A stretch of 64,000 bases of DNA from an uncultured Flavobacteriales bacterium (GTDB lineage: Bacteria; Bacteroidota; Bacteroidia; Flavobacteriales_D; Crocinitomicaceae): the NCBI GenBank assembly GCA_903939755.1, contig CAJAII010000064.1:1-64000 (forward strand), in the 5' to 3' direction. The notes under the pieces were generated by a model. That model saw only the letters and a program-made list of their open reading frames with translations, had not been told where the DNA came from and did no database searches. The position numbers were made by a program, and so were the translations under genes. Positions 57,111-64,000 of the stretch are shown here, piece after piece. Position 1 is the first letter of the stretch; every line of letters begins with the position of its first letter.

Positions 57111-59570
57111 TTAAAATTTAAAAAGCACTCGACACATTAAATTTCTTCCCGCTTGAGGGTAATAAAAATTCTCTGTTGTTTTTTGACCATCATACAGGTA
57201 TGAAAAAGTATATCCGTTATTAGCATAAAGATAATTGAAAATATTATTCACTTGAAGACCGAAATTAATTTCTTTTCCTAAAACATGTCTAAGCGCATAG
57301 TTGAGCGTTAGATTACTGTATGAAAAAGCCTTAATTCTTCTATCCAGCGCAGAAGTATTGTCCAAAAATTGTTGCGACACAAACTTACTCATCCATTCCA
57401 TATTCATATTTTTAAAGGGCACCCATACAACACCAAGGCTGGCCACTACATTTGGAGAAAAAGCCAAATCCACGTCTTTATGCGTGATAATTTGTTGTGA
57501 ATAATAGGGTTCTGTGGAGGAATAAACATCCAAAAATTCATTGAATTCTTTTATTTTATTTTGACTTAAGGCCAAGGCTCCATTAAATTTTAAGAAAGAA
57601 AATGGCGCATAAGCGGTGTTCATTTCGATACCCAATCGATAACTTGAGGGAACATTGGTGCGGGTATAAGAACCCACATCATTAATTTCACCCGTTAAAA
57701 TAAGTTGATTGGTATAATCCATGAAATAAGCATTTACATTCAACAGCAGCTTCGATTTTTTGTAGGTGTAGCCCAATTCAACATCACGTAAAACCTCCGC
57801 TTTAGGTCGGCTATTTGGAGTGCTTTCTCTAAAATCTTTCCGCACGGGTTCTCTATGAGAAATACCAAAAGAAGCAAAAATGGATTGCGCGTAAGAAAGC
57901 TGTCTTGAAATGGAAATTTTTGGGTTTAAAAAATCAAATTTTACGCGTTGCTGCACATCTTTTAACACGCCTGAAACTTGATCCACGCCCAAAAAAGAAT
58001 AATCCAAGTGCCTGAACTGGATATCACCGTTGAACGTCCAATCTTTCAGCTTATACGATCCTTTAACATAGGAAGACCATTCCGATTTTTGACCAGATTC
58101 ATTGTAATAACGATCTCCCAATTCCGAATCGGATGCAAAACGAGACCAGATCACTTCCCCATAATGACGGCCCAAATACGTGTTCACCGAACCACCCCAC
58201 ACCACATTTAAACGGTGTTTAAAATAAGAAAGAGAAAAGACAGACCCTACAAAATCATTGTTCAACCAGCGCTGACGAATTAGATCACTTGTGGTAAGTG
58301 TATCGTTTCCTACGACCACCGAAGACATTCCATACCCGCTCAGGGTTTGGTTGTTTTTGTATTCCTCATAATACCCTCTTCCATACGTATAGTGACCGGA
58401 GATATTTAAAAGTAAATTCGATTTTATGGAATAGGCATAATGCAATTGATAGTTATCTTGCTTGTAATTATCCACTTGATTTTTGTAGGTGTAATAATTA
58501 TACGTTCTTCCCGAGGAGATTAAATTTTGTCTTTCCTCTGGACTTAATAAATTGCGATCCGCATACGCATTCATCTCCGCTACATCGCCGGTTAAACGAC
58601 TTTCTGGTGTGCCATACCAAGCCTGATACGTCAACTCATGACCACTAAAGACAAGTGCTTTCAACAGGAAATTTTTACCGAGGTAAGCGCCAGAAAAATA
58701 GATGGAATTTAAATTTGATTTAGCTCGATCTAGAAATCCATCGGAAGAAATTCGAGAGAGACGCGTTTCAAAATTAAACTTTTGATGGAGGAGCCCCGTA
58801 CCAATTTTAATAGAATTTTTGAGTGTGTTAAACGCTCCATAACTATTATCAATCGTTGCGTAGGGCGTTTCAGAAAGATGGCTAGACTTCAGGTTTAATC
58901 CTGCGCCAAAAGCGGCAGCGCCATTGGTAGAAGAACCAATACCGCGTTGAATTTGAATATTTTCAATGGAGCTACTCAAATCAGGCATGTTGACCCAATA
59001 AACATCGTGCGATTCAGGATCATTGATAGGAATACCATTCAAGGTGACATTGATGCGAGAAGCATCTATTCCTCGAATTCGCATTCCTGTATACCCTACT
59101 CCATTTCCTGCATCTGAGGTCGTTACTAAGGAAGGCGTGCCATCCAATAAGAAAGGCAAATCTTGTCCAAAGGCCTTTTTTTCTAAGGTTTTCTCTTCAA
59201 CAAAAATCGCGGAGGAAGACGCAGCAGACGCTCTGGTAGAGGTAACTTGAACCTCTTCCAAGGTTTGGGTACTTTTATAGAGCATGATTTTTAATGGAAT
59301 ATTAAAATCTTCCGTATAAAAAAAGTTGGTACTTGAAGTGTATCCTGGGCATTCAAAAACAAGTGTGTTTTGACCACCAATTGCCGGTCCTAAGCTAAAT
59401 TTTCCCTGTGCATCGGTTTGGGTGCAGAAGGTTGTGCCTTGTACACAAACCTTTACGCCTTCCAACAATTTCCCTTCCTCATCGGATACTACACCCGTAA
59501 AATTATTTTGTCCAAAAGAGAGAAAATTCGATACTAAAAAACCGATACTGATAAAAATTCTTGTTTTCAT
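57111..59570 (-). CDS. TonB-dependent receptor, probable thiamine uptake
   Basis: The 819-residue protein has a signal peptide (MKTRIFISIGFLVSNFLSFGQ) and a carboxypeptidase-like regulatory domain (FTGVVSDEEGKLLEGVKVCVQGT, about 22-105). The plug follows (LPFLLDGTPSLVTTSDAGNGVGYTGMRIRG, then GAAAFGAGLNL) and then the barrel, ending in Phe (MCRVLFKF). The TPP riboswitch upstream implies a thiamine-type ligand; the sequence alone would not tell. The ATG at 59570 begins the signal peptide, preferred over a TTG at 59594. Confidence 0.88.
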   Translation of the reverse strand: MKTRIFISIGFLVSNFLSFGQNNFTGVVSDEEGKLLEGVKVCVQGTTFCTQTDAQGKFSLGPAIGGQNTLVFECPGYTSSTNFFYTEDFNIPLKIMLYKSTQTLEEVQVTSTRASAASSSAIFVEEKTLEKKAFGQDLPFLLDGTPSLVTTSDAGNGVGYTGMRIRGIDASRINVTLNGIPINDPESHDVYWVNMPDLSSSIENIQIQRGIGSSTNGAAAFGAGLNLKSSHLSETPYATIDNSYGAFNTLKNSIKIGTGLLHQKFNFETRLSRISSDGFLDRAKSNLNSIYFSGAYLGKNFLLKALVFSGHELTYQAWYGTPESRLTGDVAEMNAYADRNLLSPEERQNLISSGRTYNYYTYKNQVDNYKQDNYQLHYAYSIKSNLLLNISGHYTYGRGYYEEYKNNQTLSGYGMSSVVVGNDTLTTSDLIRQRWLNNDFVGSVFSLSYFKHRLNVVWGGSVNTYLGRHYGEVIWSRFASDSELGDRYYNESGQKSEWSSYVKGSYKLKDWTFNGDIQFRHLDYSFLGVDQVSGVLKDVQQRVKFDFLNPKISISRQLSYAQSIFASFGISHREPVRKDFRESTPNSRPKAEVLRDVELGYTYKKSKLLLNVNAYFMDYTNQLILTGEINDVGSYTRTNVPSSYRLGIEMNTAYAPFSFLKFNGALALSQNKIKEFNEFLDVYSSTEPYYSQQIITHKDVDLAFSPNVVASLGVVWVPFKNMNMEWMSKFVSQQFLDNTSALDRRIKAFSYSNLTLNYALRHVLGKEINFGLQVNNIFNYLYANNGYTFSYLYDGQKTTENFYYPQAGRNLMCRVLFKF

Positions 59571-59627
59571 TTGTTTCCAATTACACAAGAACAAGGGGCT
59601 AATTCCAGCTGGTTATTAATTAGCACA

Positions 59628-59709
59628 GTCATCTTCCCTTCGTAGGCATTATCCTAAATCAGGTTCAATGGGTATAATCTCAGCCTTGTCACGGGCACCC
59701 CTTAGAGAC
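59628..59709 (-). ncRNA. TPP (thiamine pyrophosphate) riboswitch
   Basis: Reading the minus strand from 59709, the THI-box elements occur in order: GGGGTGCC, GGCTGAGATTATACCC, TGAACCTGAT, GGATAATGCC and CGAAGGGAAG. The closing P1 stem pairs 59709-59704 (GTCTCT) with 59634-59628 (AGA-T-GAC, one bulge). It lies 57 nt before the receptor ATG. A CCAGCTGG palindrome (59605-59612) lies between and could take part in switching. Confidence 0.93.
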
Positions 59710-59879
59710 GGCGTAAAATTATGAAAATTTAGTATGCTTCTAACAAAAAAATTAAGATGATCGATTTATTTGAAACTTGCGCAAAACACAAATGACTGAT
59801 TGTCAATTGCGTAATTTGATAATTATACCTGTAAAATTAACACGATATTTATTCTTCAATAATTGATTAATAATTAAAA

Positions 59880-60695
59880 ATGAAGGATTTTTATAAGAAC
59901 AAAGTAGTATTAATCACTGGTTCTTCGATGGGCATCGGAAAGGAAATTGCGCTGCAAGCATTAAATCTAGGGGCTCAAGTAGTGATCAATGGGAGGGATT
60001 TAGAACGATTAGAAAATATGAAAAATGAACTTTCATCTTTTCATGAAAATCTATTGTTCCTACCTGGAGATGTGAGCGATTATTCACGTAATGTGGCCAT
60101 GGTCAATACGATCATTGATAAATTTGGACGCTTGGATGTGTTAATTACGAACGCCGGACTTTCCTGTTACGGTGAACTAGAAGAAATGACAAGTGATACG
60201 GCAAAACAAACGATAGATTGTAACATTTATGGTTCCCTCTTTCCTGCTAGGGCGGCTTTAAGTGAATTAAAAAAAACAAAGGGGAATATTTTATTTATTT
60301 CTAGTATTGCGGGTTTTCATGGCCTTCCTGAATGTTCCGCTTATTCGCTTTCCAAAATGGCCATAAAAGCATTAGCTCAAAGTCTTTCGGTAGAAGTATA
60401 TAAAAGCGGCATGACCATTGGAATTGCCTATGTTGGTTTCACAGAAAATGATCCTGATAAAAAAACTTTATCACCTATTGGACAATTGGTCCCAGTGCCC
60501 GATCGGGCCTCTTTTTCAAGAGTTAGTAAAAAAACAAGCGCTTTAAAACTGTTAAAGCAAATAAAATCTGGTAAATTTTCAAATACACATTCATTATTAG
60601 GTATGCTAAGCGAGCGAATGTCACGTTATTTTCCTTCGCTTATGCTTTATATTATCAAGGAGAAATATAAGCGGATAAGAATCATGCGAAATTAA
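59880..60695 (+). CDS. Short-chain dehydrogenase/reductase, paralogue of 12519-13337
   Basis: The 271-residue classical SDR has TGSSMGIG, ITNAG, the catalytic FISSIAG serine and YSLSK. It shares with the SDR at 12519 the words VVINGRD, GLP-SAYS and a basic C-terminal region (RMSRYFPSLMLYIIKEKYKRIR) that may contact the membrane. The substrate is unknown. No clear promoter motif was found in the 170 bp between it and the riboswitch. Confidence 0.83.
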   Translation: MKDFYKNKVVLITGSSMGIGKEIALQALNLGAQVVINGRDLERLENMKNELSSFHENLLFLPGDVSDYSRNVAMVNTIIDKFGRLDVLITNAGLSCYGELEEMTSDTAKQTIDCNIYGSLFPARAALSELKKTKGNILFISSIAGFHGLPECSAYSLSKMAIKALAQSLSVEVYKSGMTIGIAYVGFTENDPDKKTLSPIGQLVPVPDRASFSRVSKKTSALKLLKQIKSGKFSNTHSLLGMLSERMSRYFPSLMLYIIKEKYKRIRIMRN

Positions 60696-60713
60696 TTGCT
60701 ACATTTAAAGCCT

Positions 60714-60785
60714 ATGCAGAAAACAGTTGCTGTAACGGGGGCCAGTGGGCATATTGGAAATGGGGTAATGGAGCGTAAAGATTAA
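60714..60785 (+). pseudogene. Remnant of an NAD(P)-binding Rossmann (epimerase/SDR) gene
   Basis: A 23-codon frame begins MQKTVAVTGASGHIGNGVME and stops at 60783-60785. TGASGHIG is the dinucleotide-binding start of a Rossmann-fold dehydrogenase or epimerase. Nothing of the remaining fold is found downstream, so this looks like a gene truncated by deletion. It lies 18 nt after the intact SDR. Confidence 0.6.
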
Positions 60786-60955
60786 ACTTCTACAAATGAA
60801 AATTCAATCAATTATGGTCGTTTGTTTTTGTAAATGCGTTAACAATGCATTAAATACATATAAACCCCCAATAAAACAGGTAGAAACCCTGAGTCTTGTT
60901 TTCAAATCATCGGGTTAATTTTGGTTCACATACTTAAATCAGTTTAAAATTGGCG

Positions 60956-60993
60956 TAGGTGTTTACCCTTAATGGTTCAGTGGTAAACACTTA
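60956..60993. promoter_or_regulatory. Inverted repeat, candidate operator
   Basis: Arms TAGGTGTTTACC (60956-60967) and GGTAAACACTTA (60982-60993) are reverse complements except for one G-T position, with a perfect 9-bp inner core and a 14-nt spacer. It lies 82 nt before the -7 box of the signalling operon. It could bind a dimeric regulator such as the encoded LuxR-type protein, or fold as a hairpin. Confidence 0.5.
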
Positions 60994-61075
60994 ATTTTAA
61001 AACGTAAGTATTTACTATTCAAAAAGTTAATTTTTGCTAGATTTTGCCAAGTGCGTCTTGTATGAGATGCCTAAC

Positions 61076-61083
61076 TACATTTG
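61076..61083 (+). promoter_or_regulatory. Promoter -7 box of the four-gene signalling unit
   Basis: TACATTTG matches TAnnTTTG and ends 39 nt before the ATG at 61123. The in-frame TTG at 61081 lies inside this box and is not a start. Confidence 0.5.
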
Positions 61084-61122
61084 AGGAACAAACATTATAT
61101 TAACTTTAAAAAATACAAAATT

Positions 61123-61419
61123 ATGGCAGGATCAATTATTTCTTTAGCGAATGGCTCAAAAATGACCGCTGACTTTCGAAAAAAGTTTCCGAATGAAACA
61201 AAAGCAGTTTATTACTCAGCAGATGTTTACACCGATTTATTGGCTCAAGAAGGTTGTGTTGGAATCAGAATATACAATGCTTTAGATTCTGATAGAAAAA
61301 TGACAAACGTTCTAGTAGGTGTTGATCAAGATGGGAATGATTTGTACCAAGGTAGGATTTATGACTCCGGTGATCGAACTCCACCTGCTCCAATTCCACC
61401 TAATCCGTTGAACTCATAA
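61123..61419 (+). CDS. 98-residue protein of unknown function, first gene of a signalling unit
   Basis: The small protein has no signal peptide or membrane helix. It starts MAGSIISLANGSKMTADFRK and has a core around LLAQEGCVGIRIYNALD with the only cysteine (Cys45). VLVGVDQDGNDLYQGRIYDSG follows, and the tail is proline-rich (TPPAPIPPNP, 86-95). I recall similarly built small proteins (EGC-G-R-Y, VGVD--G-D) in other Bacteroidota but know no function. Its stop overlaps the next start by 1 nt (TAATG). It could be a ligand or a regulator of the kinase encoded downstream. Confidence 0.75.
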   Translation: MAGSIISLANGSKMTADFRKKFPNETKAVYYSADVYTDLLAQEGCVGIRIYNALDSDRKMTNVLVGVDQDGNDLYQGRIYDSGDRTPPAPIPPNPLNS

Positions 61420-62021
61420 TGAGTGACATAAAATTTATTTCGTTAATTTTTCAGCTAGTGGCAGGTTTAATGCCATTAGCTGTTTTGTTTTTTGGTAATA
61501 GGAAATTTAGTTTTGAATTTACTTTGTATTTAACTCTATCTATTATTTCAACTTTTATTATTTTGATTACGAATTATTTTAAAATTCAAAATGCAATCGT
61601 TTTTGATGGTTTTCAAATAAGTTCAATAATCTTACTTTCACTTTTTTATTTTCGGAATATACAATCGAAAATGCTCTCTAATGTTGTAATAATTCTTGGA
61701 CTCTTTAGTTTATTATCATATTCTATAGAATTGATTTGTTTAGGTTATCCCCAGAAAAGCTTGGTGATAGAAAATGTTTCTTTTATAATTGGTCCAATTT
61801 TGTTCTACATAGATTCTATTGTTTCAAATCAAACATCGAGCACATTAGTACTTGTTAATACTTCCATATTTTTTTATAAATCTTTTTCTTTCCTATTGTT
61901 TTACTTTCTTGTAACATTGATGTTAAGTAACTTCTGGCATATCCATAACTTCATTGAAGGTTCATCAAAATTACTAATCGCATACGCATTGTGGAAACTA
62001 CCGAAAACAGCTCATTCATAG
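61419..62021 (+). CDS. Polytopic membrane protein of unknown function
   Basis: The 200-residue protein is mostly hydrophobic with about six to seven predicted helices (for example FISLIFQLVAGLMPLAVLFF, 5-24, and FSFLLFYFLVTLMLSNF, 155-171). There is almost no soluble domain; the tail ends ALWKLPKTAHS. No family is recognised. It overlaps the small protein by 1 nt and the histidine kinase by 31 nt. It could be a membrane sensor or receptor for the kinase. Confidence 0.75.
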   Translation: MSDIKFISLIFQLVAGLMPLAVLFFGNRKFSFEFTLYLTLSIISTFIILITNYFKIQNAIVFDGFQISSIILLSLFYFRNIQSKMLSNVVIILGLFSLLSYSIELICLGYPQKSLVIENVSFIIGPILFYIDSIVSNQTSSTLVLVNTSIFFYKSFSFLLFYFLVTLMLSNFWHIHNFIEGSSKLLIAYALWKLPKTAHS

Positions 62022-62809
62022 GATTAATTTTTGCCTTTTCAGGATTTTTCGCTTTCTTGTCGATTGGGTTCTATTTGTTATTCCTTGCATTTAAAAAACG
62101 TTTGGAGAAAGAACAAGAAGCATTGCGGACGGCAGAAGTTAATTTTGAGCGTCAAATTAGTGAAGCAACTATTCAAGCAGAACAGCAAGAGCGTGTGCAA
62201 ATTGCCATGGATTTACATGATGAAATTGGGGCGCTCGTAACGGTGTTAAAAATAAACATTCTCAATGCTCAGAATCGATTGGATCAACCTGACCGCTTGT
62301 TTGGACTTCTCAATGAAACATCTGAACTAATTGAAAAAACAGCTGATACGATTCGTCGTATTTCAAATCGTATTTCGCCACCTACATTAGTCAAAATGGG
62401 TTTAGATACCACACTGATTGAATTGGTTAAAACTATTCAATCCACGGGAAAAATGACTATCAATTACCAAAGCAATTTGAATGGCATCCGTTATCGCTTA
62501 GATGCTGAATTGAACATGTACCGCATTATTATCGAAATGATCAATAATGTCTTGAAGCATAGCCATACAGATTGTTTAGACCTTGAAATAATGCGTTCTA
62601 ATGATCAGCTAAACTTAAGCTTTAACTATGTTGGCCTAGGACTGAATAACGCACAAGTGCAACTCCTCTTGCGCCAAGAAAAAGGGAGTGGATTGAAAAG
62701 TATTCAATCAAGAATCAATAACTTTAGAGGAAGTATAAGTTATCGAGTTGATGAAAAAGGAAAGGCTGAAATTTTGATTAAAATACCTACAGATGAAATC
62801 AGAAATTAA
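61991..62809 (+). CDS. Histidine kinase (HisKA_3 type) with atypical G1 box
   Basis: The 272-residue kinase has one membrane helix (about 9-33), a coiled-coil linker and the dimerisation/phosphoacceptor motif ERVQIAMDLHDEIG with His76. The N box is EMINNVLKHS (Asn185/186) and the G2 box GSGLKSIQSRI. The G1 box, usually DNGxGF, reads NYVGLG (212-217), losing the Asp that contacts adenine. With only a helix as input it probably relies on the preceding membrane protein. The GTG at 61991 is needed to include the helix. It overlaps the response regulator by 17 nt. Confidence 0.85.
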   Translation: METTENSSFIGLIFAFSGFFAFLSIGFYLLFLAFKKRLEKEQEALRTAEVNFERQISEATIQAEQQERVQIAMDLHDEIGALVTVLKINILNAQNRLDQPDRLFGLLNETSELIEKTADTIRRISNRISPPTLVKMGLDTTLIELVKTIQSTGKMTINYQSNLNGIRYRLDAELNMYRIIIEMINNVLKHSHTDCLDLEIMRSNDQLNLSFNYVGLGLNNAQVQLLLRQEKGSGLKSIQSRINNFRGSISYRVDEKGKAEILIKIPTDEIRN

Positions 62810-63461
62810 TGTAATCATAGTCGATGATCAAAAGCTCATGCGACAAGGAATTATTAAAATGGTTGAAGATCACACGCACATTAACGTGGTACACGAAGCT
62901 TCAGACGGAATAGAAATAATCAATTGGTTGAAAGAAAACAAGAATAAAATTCGTGTGGATGTCATCCTTATGGATATGCAAATGCCCAACATGGATGGAT
63001 GGGAAGCCACTGAATTGATTACACGCAAATACAAAAGTTTAAAAATCATTGGACTCAGTTCCTATGATAATGAAGCATTTGTCGATCGACTCATGAAAAG
63101 TGGGGGGAGAGGCTACCTATTAAAGGTTCAAGAAATCAATGAAATAGTTGCTGCGATTGAACAAGTTATGGAAGTTGGTTACTACCTCAGCGAACGAGTA
63201 CCACTTTCAAAAATCCAAGAATTCCTTAATAAAAGTGTTATTTTTCCTTCTTTTAATACGTCTGTTCTTTCAGATCAGGAAGTAAGAGTTGTTCAACTAA
63301 TTTGCCAAGAGAAAACCAGCCAAGAAATAGCAGATATCCTATTTGTTTCAAAGAAAACAATCGAATCACACCGGGACAGAATTCTTACCAAAATCAAAGC
63401 TCGAAACATGGTTGGCATCGCATTGTATGCATTGAAGCATCAGTTGATAAAGTTTTCATAG
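62793..63461 (+). CDS. LuxR/NarL-type response regulator
   Basis: The 222-residue regulator has a receiver domain with acidic pair Asp11/Asp12 and phospho-acceptor Asp61 in LMDMQMPNMDGWEA, the switch Ser in GLSSYDNEAF and Lys in YLLKVQE. The C-terminal helix-turn-helix (about 155-222) reads LSDQEVRVVQLICQEKTSQEIADILFVSKKTIESHRDRI. It is the cognate partner of the kinase encoded upstream (17-nt overlap). It may bind the inverted repeat at 60956-60993. Confidence 0.92.
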   Translation: MKSEINVIIVDDQKLMRQGIIKMVEDHTHINVVHEASDGIEIINWLKENKNKIRVDVILMDMQMPNMDGWEATELITRKYKSLKIIGLSSYDNEAFVDRLMKSGGRGYLLKVQEINEIVAAIEQVMEVGYYLSERVPLSKIQEFLNKSVIFPSFNTSVLSDQEVRVVQLICQEKTSQEIADILFVSKKTIESHRDRILTKIKARNMVGIALYALKHQLIKFS

Positions 63462-64000
63462 ATTAGTTCCGCGAAAAGAAAACCTGGAATAAAATCAGAG
63501 CCGTACCTTAGTTTAAAGTTAAGATTAAAAATCTCAAAACACCAGCAAGGTTGAATATCGATAAAGAGTTGTGACAATCGCCTATTTTTAAAATCATGAT
63601 GGAACCTATTAATTGATCCTTTCCACATAAAATTTAAAAATAGAATAACCCCTAAATTTATAGGTATTTATACTAAAAATTTAGTGCGCGCTTTGCGAAT
63701 ACTAATTACCTAATTCCTTTACTGCTTAAGAGCTATAAAGCTAAATATCCGAAAAAGCTTACCAATAATCACTTTTTTTATCGCCGAGGCGATAAATAAC
63801 CCATTTGTTTTCATTGTAAATTGCATGAACTATTGAACTCCTAAACTTCGCAAATACTTCTGTTGTGGGGGTGTAAATTTTAAACGCTTATGTAAACGAG
63901 TTAGCAAAATGCAAACAATGTTCTAAAGACAATGAAATAGATGAACACCGCATTTAGCGAAAAAAAAGGAGAAAAAACAGACCCGAACACTCCCGAAAAA
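63462..64000. other. 539-bp stretch without a supported gene
   Basis: No convincing gene is present. A 62-codon minus frame (63440-63628) overlaps the end of the response regulator and has no supporting signal. A 9-bp-arm hairpin, TTTATCGCC (63777-63785) and GGCGATAAA (63788-63796) around GA, is the one clear structure. At the edge an ATG at 63941 opens a 20-codon, Lys-rich frame (NTAFSEKKGEKTDPNTPEK) running off the window; it could be the start of a gene, but nothing else supports it. Confidence 0.5.

Larger units (their letters stand above)
60786..61122. other. 337-bp non-coding regulatory gap ahead of the four-gene signalling unit
   Basis: No coding frame is seen. The gap carries a 12-bp inverted repeat (60956-60993) and a TACATTTG -7 box (61076-61083). 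The direct words TTTTTGC and TTTTGCC around 61031-61048 are also present; their significance is unclear. Confidence 0.5.

Noticed and set aside
61081..61122. N-terminal extension of the 98-residue protein from a TTG
   Set aside because: The TTG is part of the TACATTTG promoter box, and MAGSIISLANG at 61123 is the plausible start.
63440..63628. 62-codon minus-strand frame after the response regulator
   Set aside because: It overlaps the regulator's end and shows no start signal or family motif; kept only as part of the unassigned region.
1..64000. Search for CRISPR arrays, tRNA/rRNA genes, transposases, integrases and phage genes
   Set aside because: No regularly spaced repeat, cloverleaf, rRNA segment or mobile-element protein was seen in reading both strands.

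Overview
The window is chromosomal DNA from a Bacteroidota bacterium, most likely order Flavobacteriales (the Crocinitomicaceae/Fluviicola neighbourhood is a guess). This rests on a complete porP-gldK-gldL-gldM-gldN type IX secretion/gliding cluster, a protein with a T9SS C-terminal sorting domain, a TonB-dependent receptor with a carboxypeptidase-like plug extension, a bacillithiol deacetylase, an IPExxxVDY-type protein next to pyruvate kinase, AT-rich DNA and repeated TAnnTTTG promoter boxes. I found no tRNA, rRNA, CRISPR array, transposase or prophage gene.

Layout. 1-335 (-): start of a secreted outer-membrane protein, cut by the window edge. 567-9200 (+): a tightly overlapping nucleotide-sugar operon. 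It holds a full WbpA/B/E/D route to UDP-GlcNAc(3NAc)A, UDP-glucose dehydrogenase plus UDP-xylose synthase, dTDP-glucose 4,6-dehydratase, a CpsB-type phosphatase and a SixA-like phosphatase. 9169-12368 (-): rhomboid protease and a large secreted CotH-kinase protein. 12519-14944 (+): SDR, unknown membrane protein, MenA. 15024-18660 (+): EtfBA, bifunctional nuclease, nucleoside permease. 18661-19034 carries a REP-like palindrome. 19396-23761 (-): carbonic anhydrase with SulP transporter, and Kbl. 23823-30869 (-): gldN, M, L, K and porP. 31084-39573 (-): a degenerate arginase-fold protein, MazG-like protein, fused 2-oxoacid dehydrogenase E1, S66 peptidase, DUF2141, fatty-acid hydroxylase, FkbM methyltransferase and PruA.

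39699-42892 (+): RecF, a DciA-like protein and two secreted hydrolases. 42898-49718: DUF5916 protein, tandem OmpA-domain protein, small conserved proteins and pyruvate kinase. 50027-55747: glycine decarboxylase translationally coupled to BshB1, ZIP transporter, methyltransferase, CoaE. 55984-59709 (-): a TPP riboswitch ahead of a TonB-dependent receptor, followed at 20 bp by an unusual secreted protein that joins a TonB C-terminal domain to a predicted beta-barrel. 59880-60785: a second SDR and a short remnant of another Rossmann-fold gene. 61123-63461 (+): a four-gene overlapping unit of a 98-residue protein of unknown function, a polytopic membrane protein, a histidine kinase with an atypical ATP-binding motif and a LuxR-type response regulator. 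This last unit is my best candidate for an undescribed signalling system.

A second window-wide signal is that TAnnTTTG boxes sit exactly 4 nt before the start codon of seven genes and 5-6 nt before three more. Given where transcription starts relative to this box, many of these mRNAs should be leaderless. Several long reading frames beginning with TTG were shortened here because the extension overlaps such a promoter or a better ATG follows.
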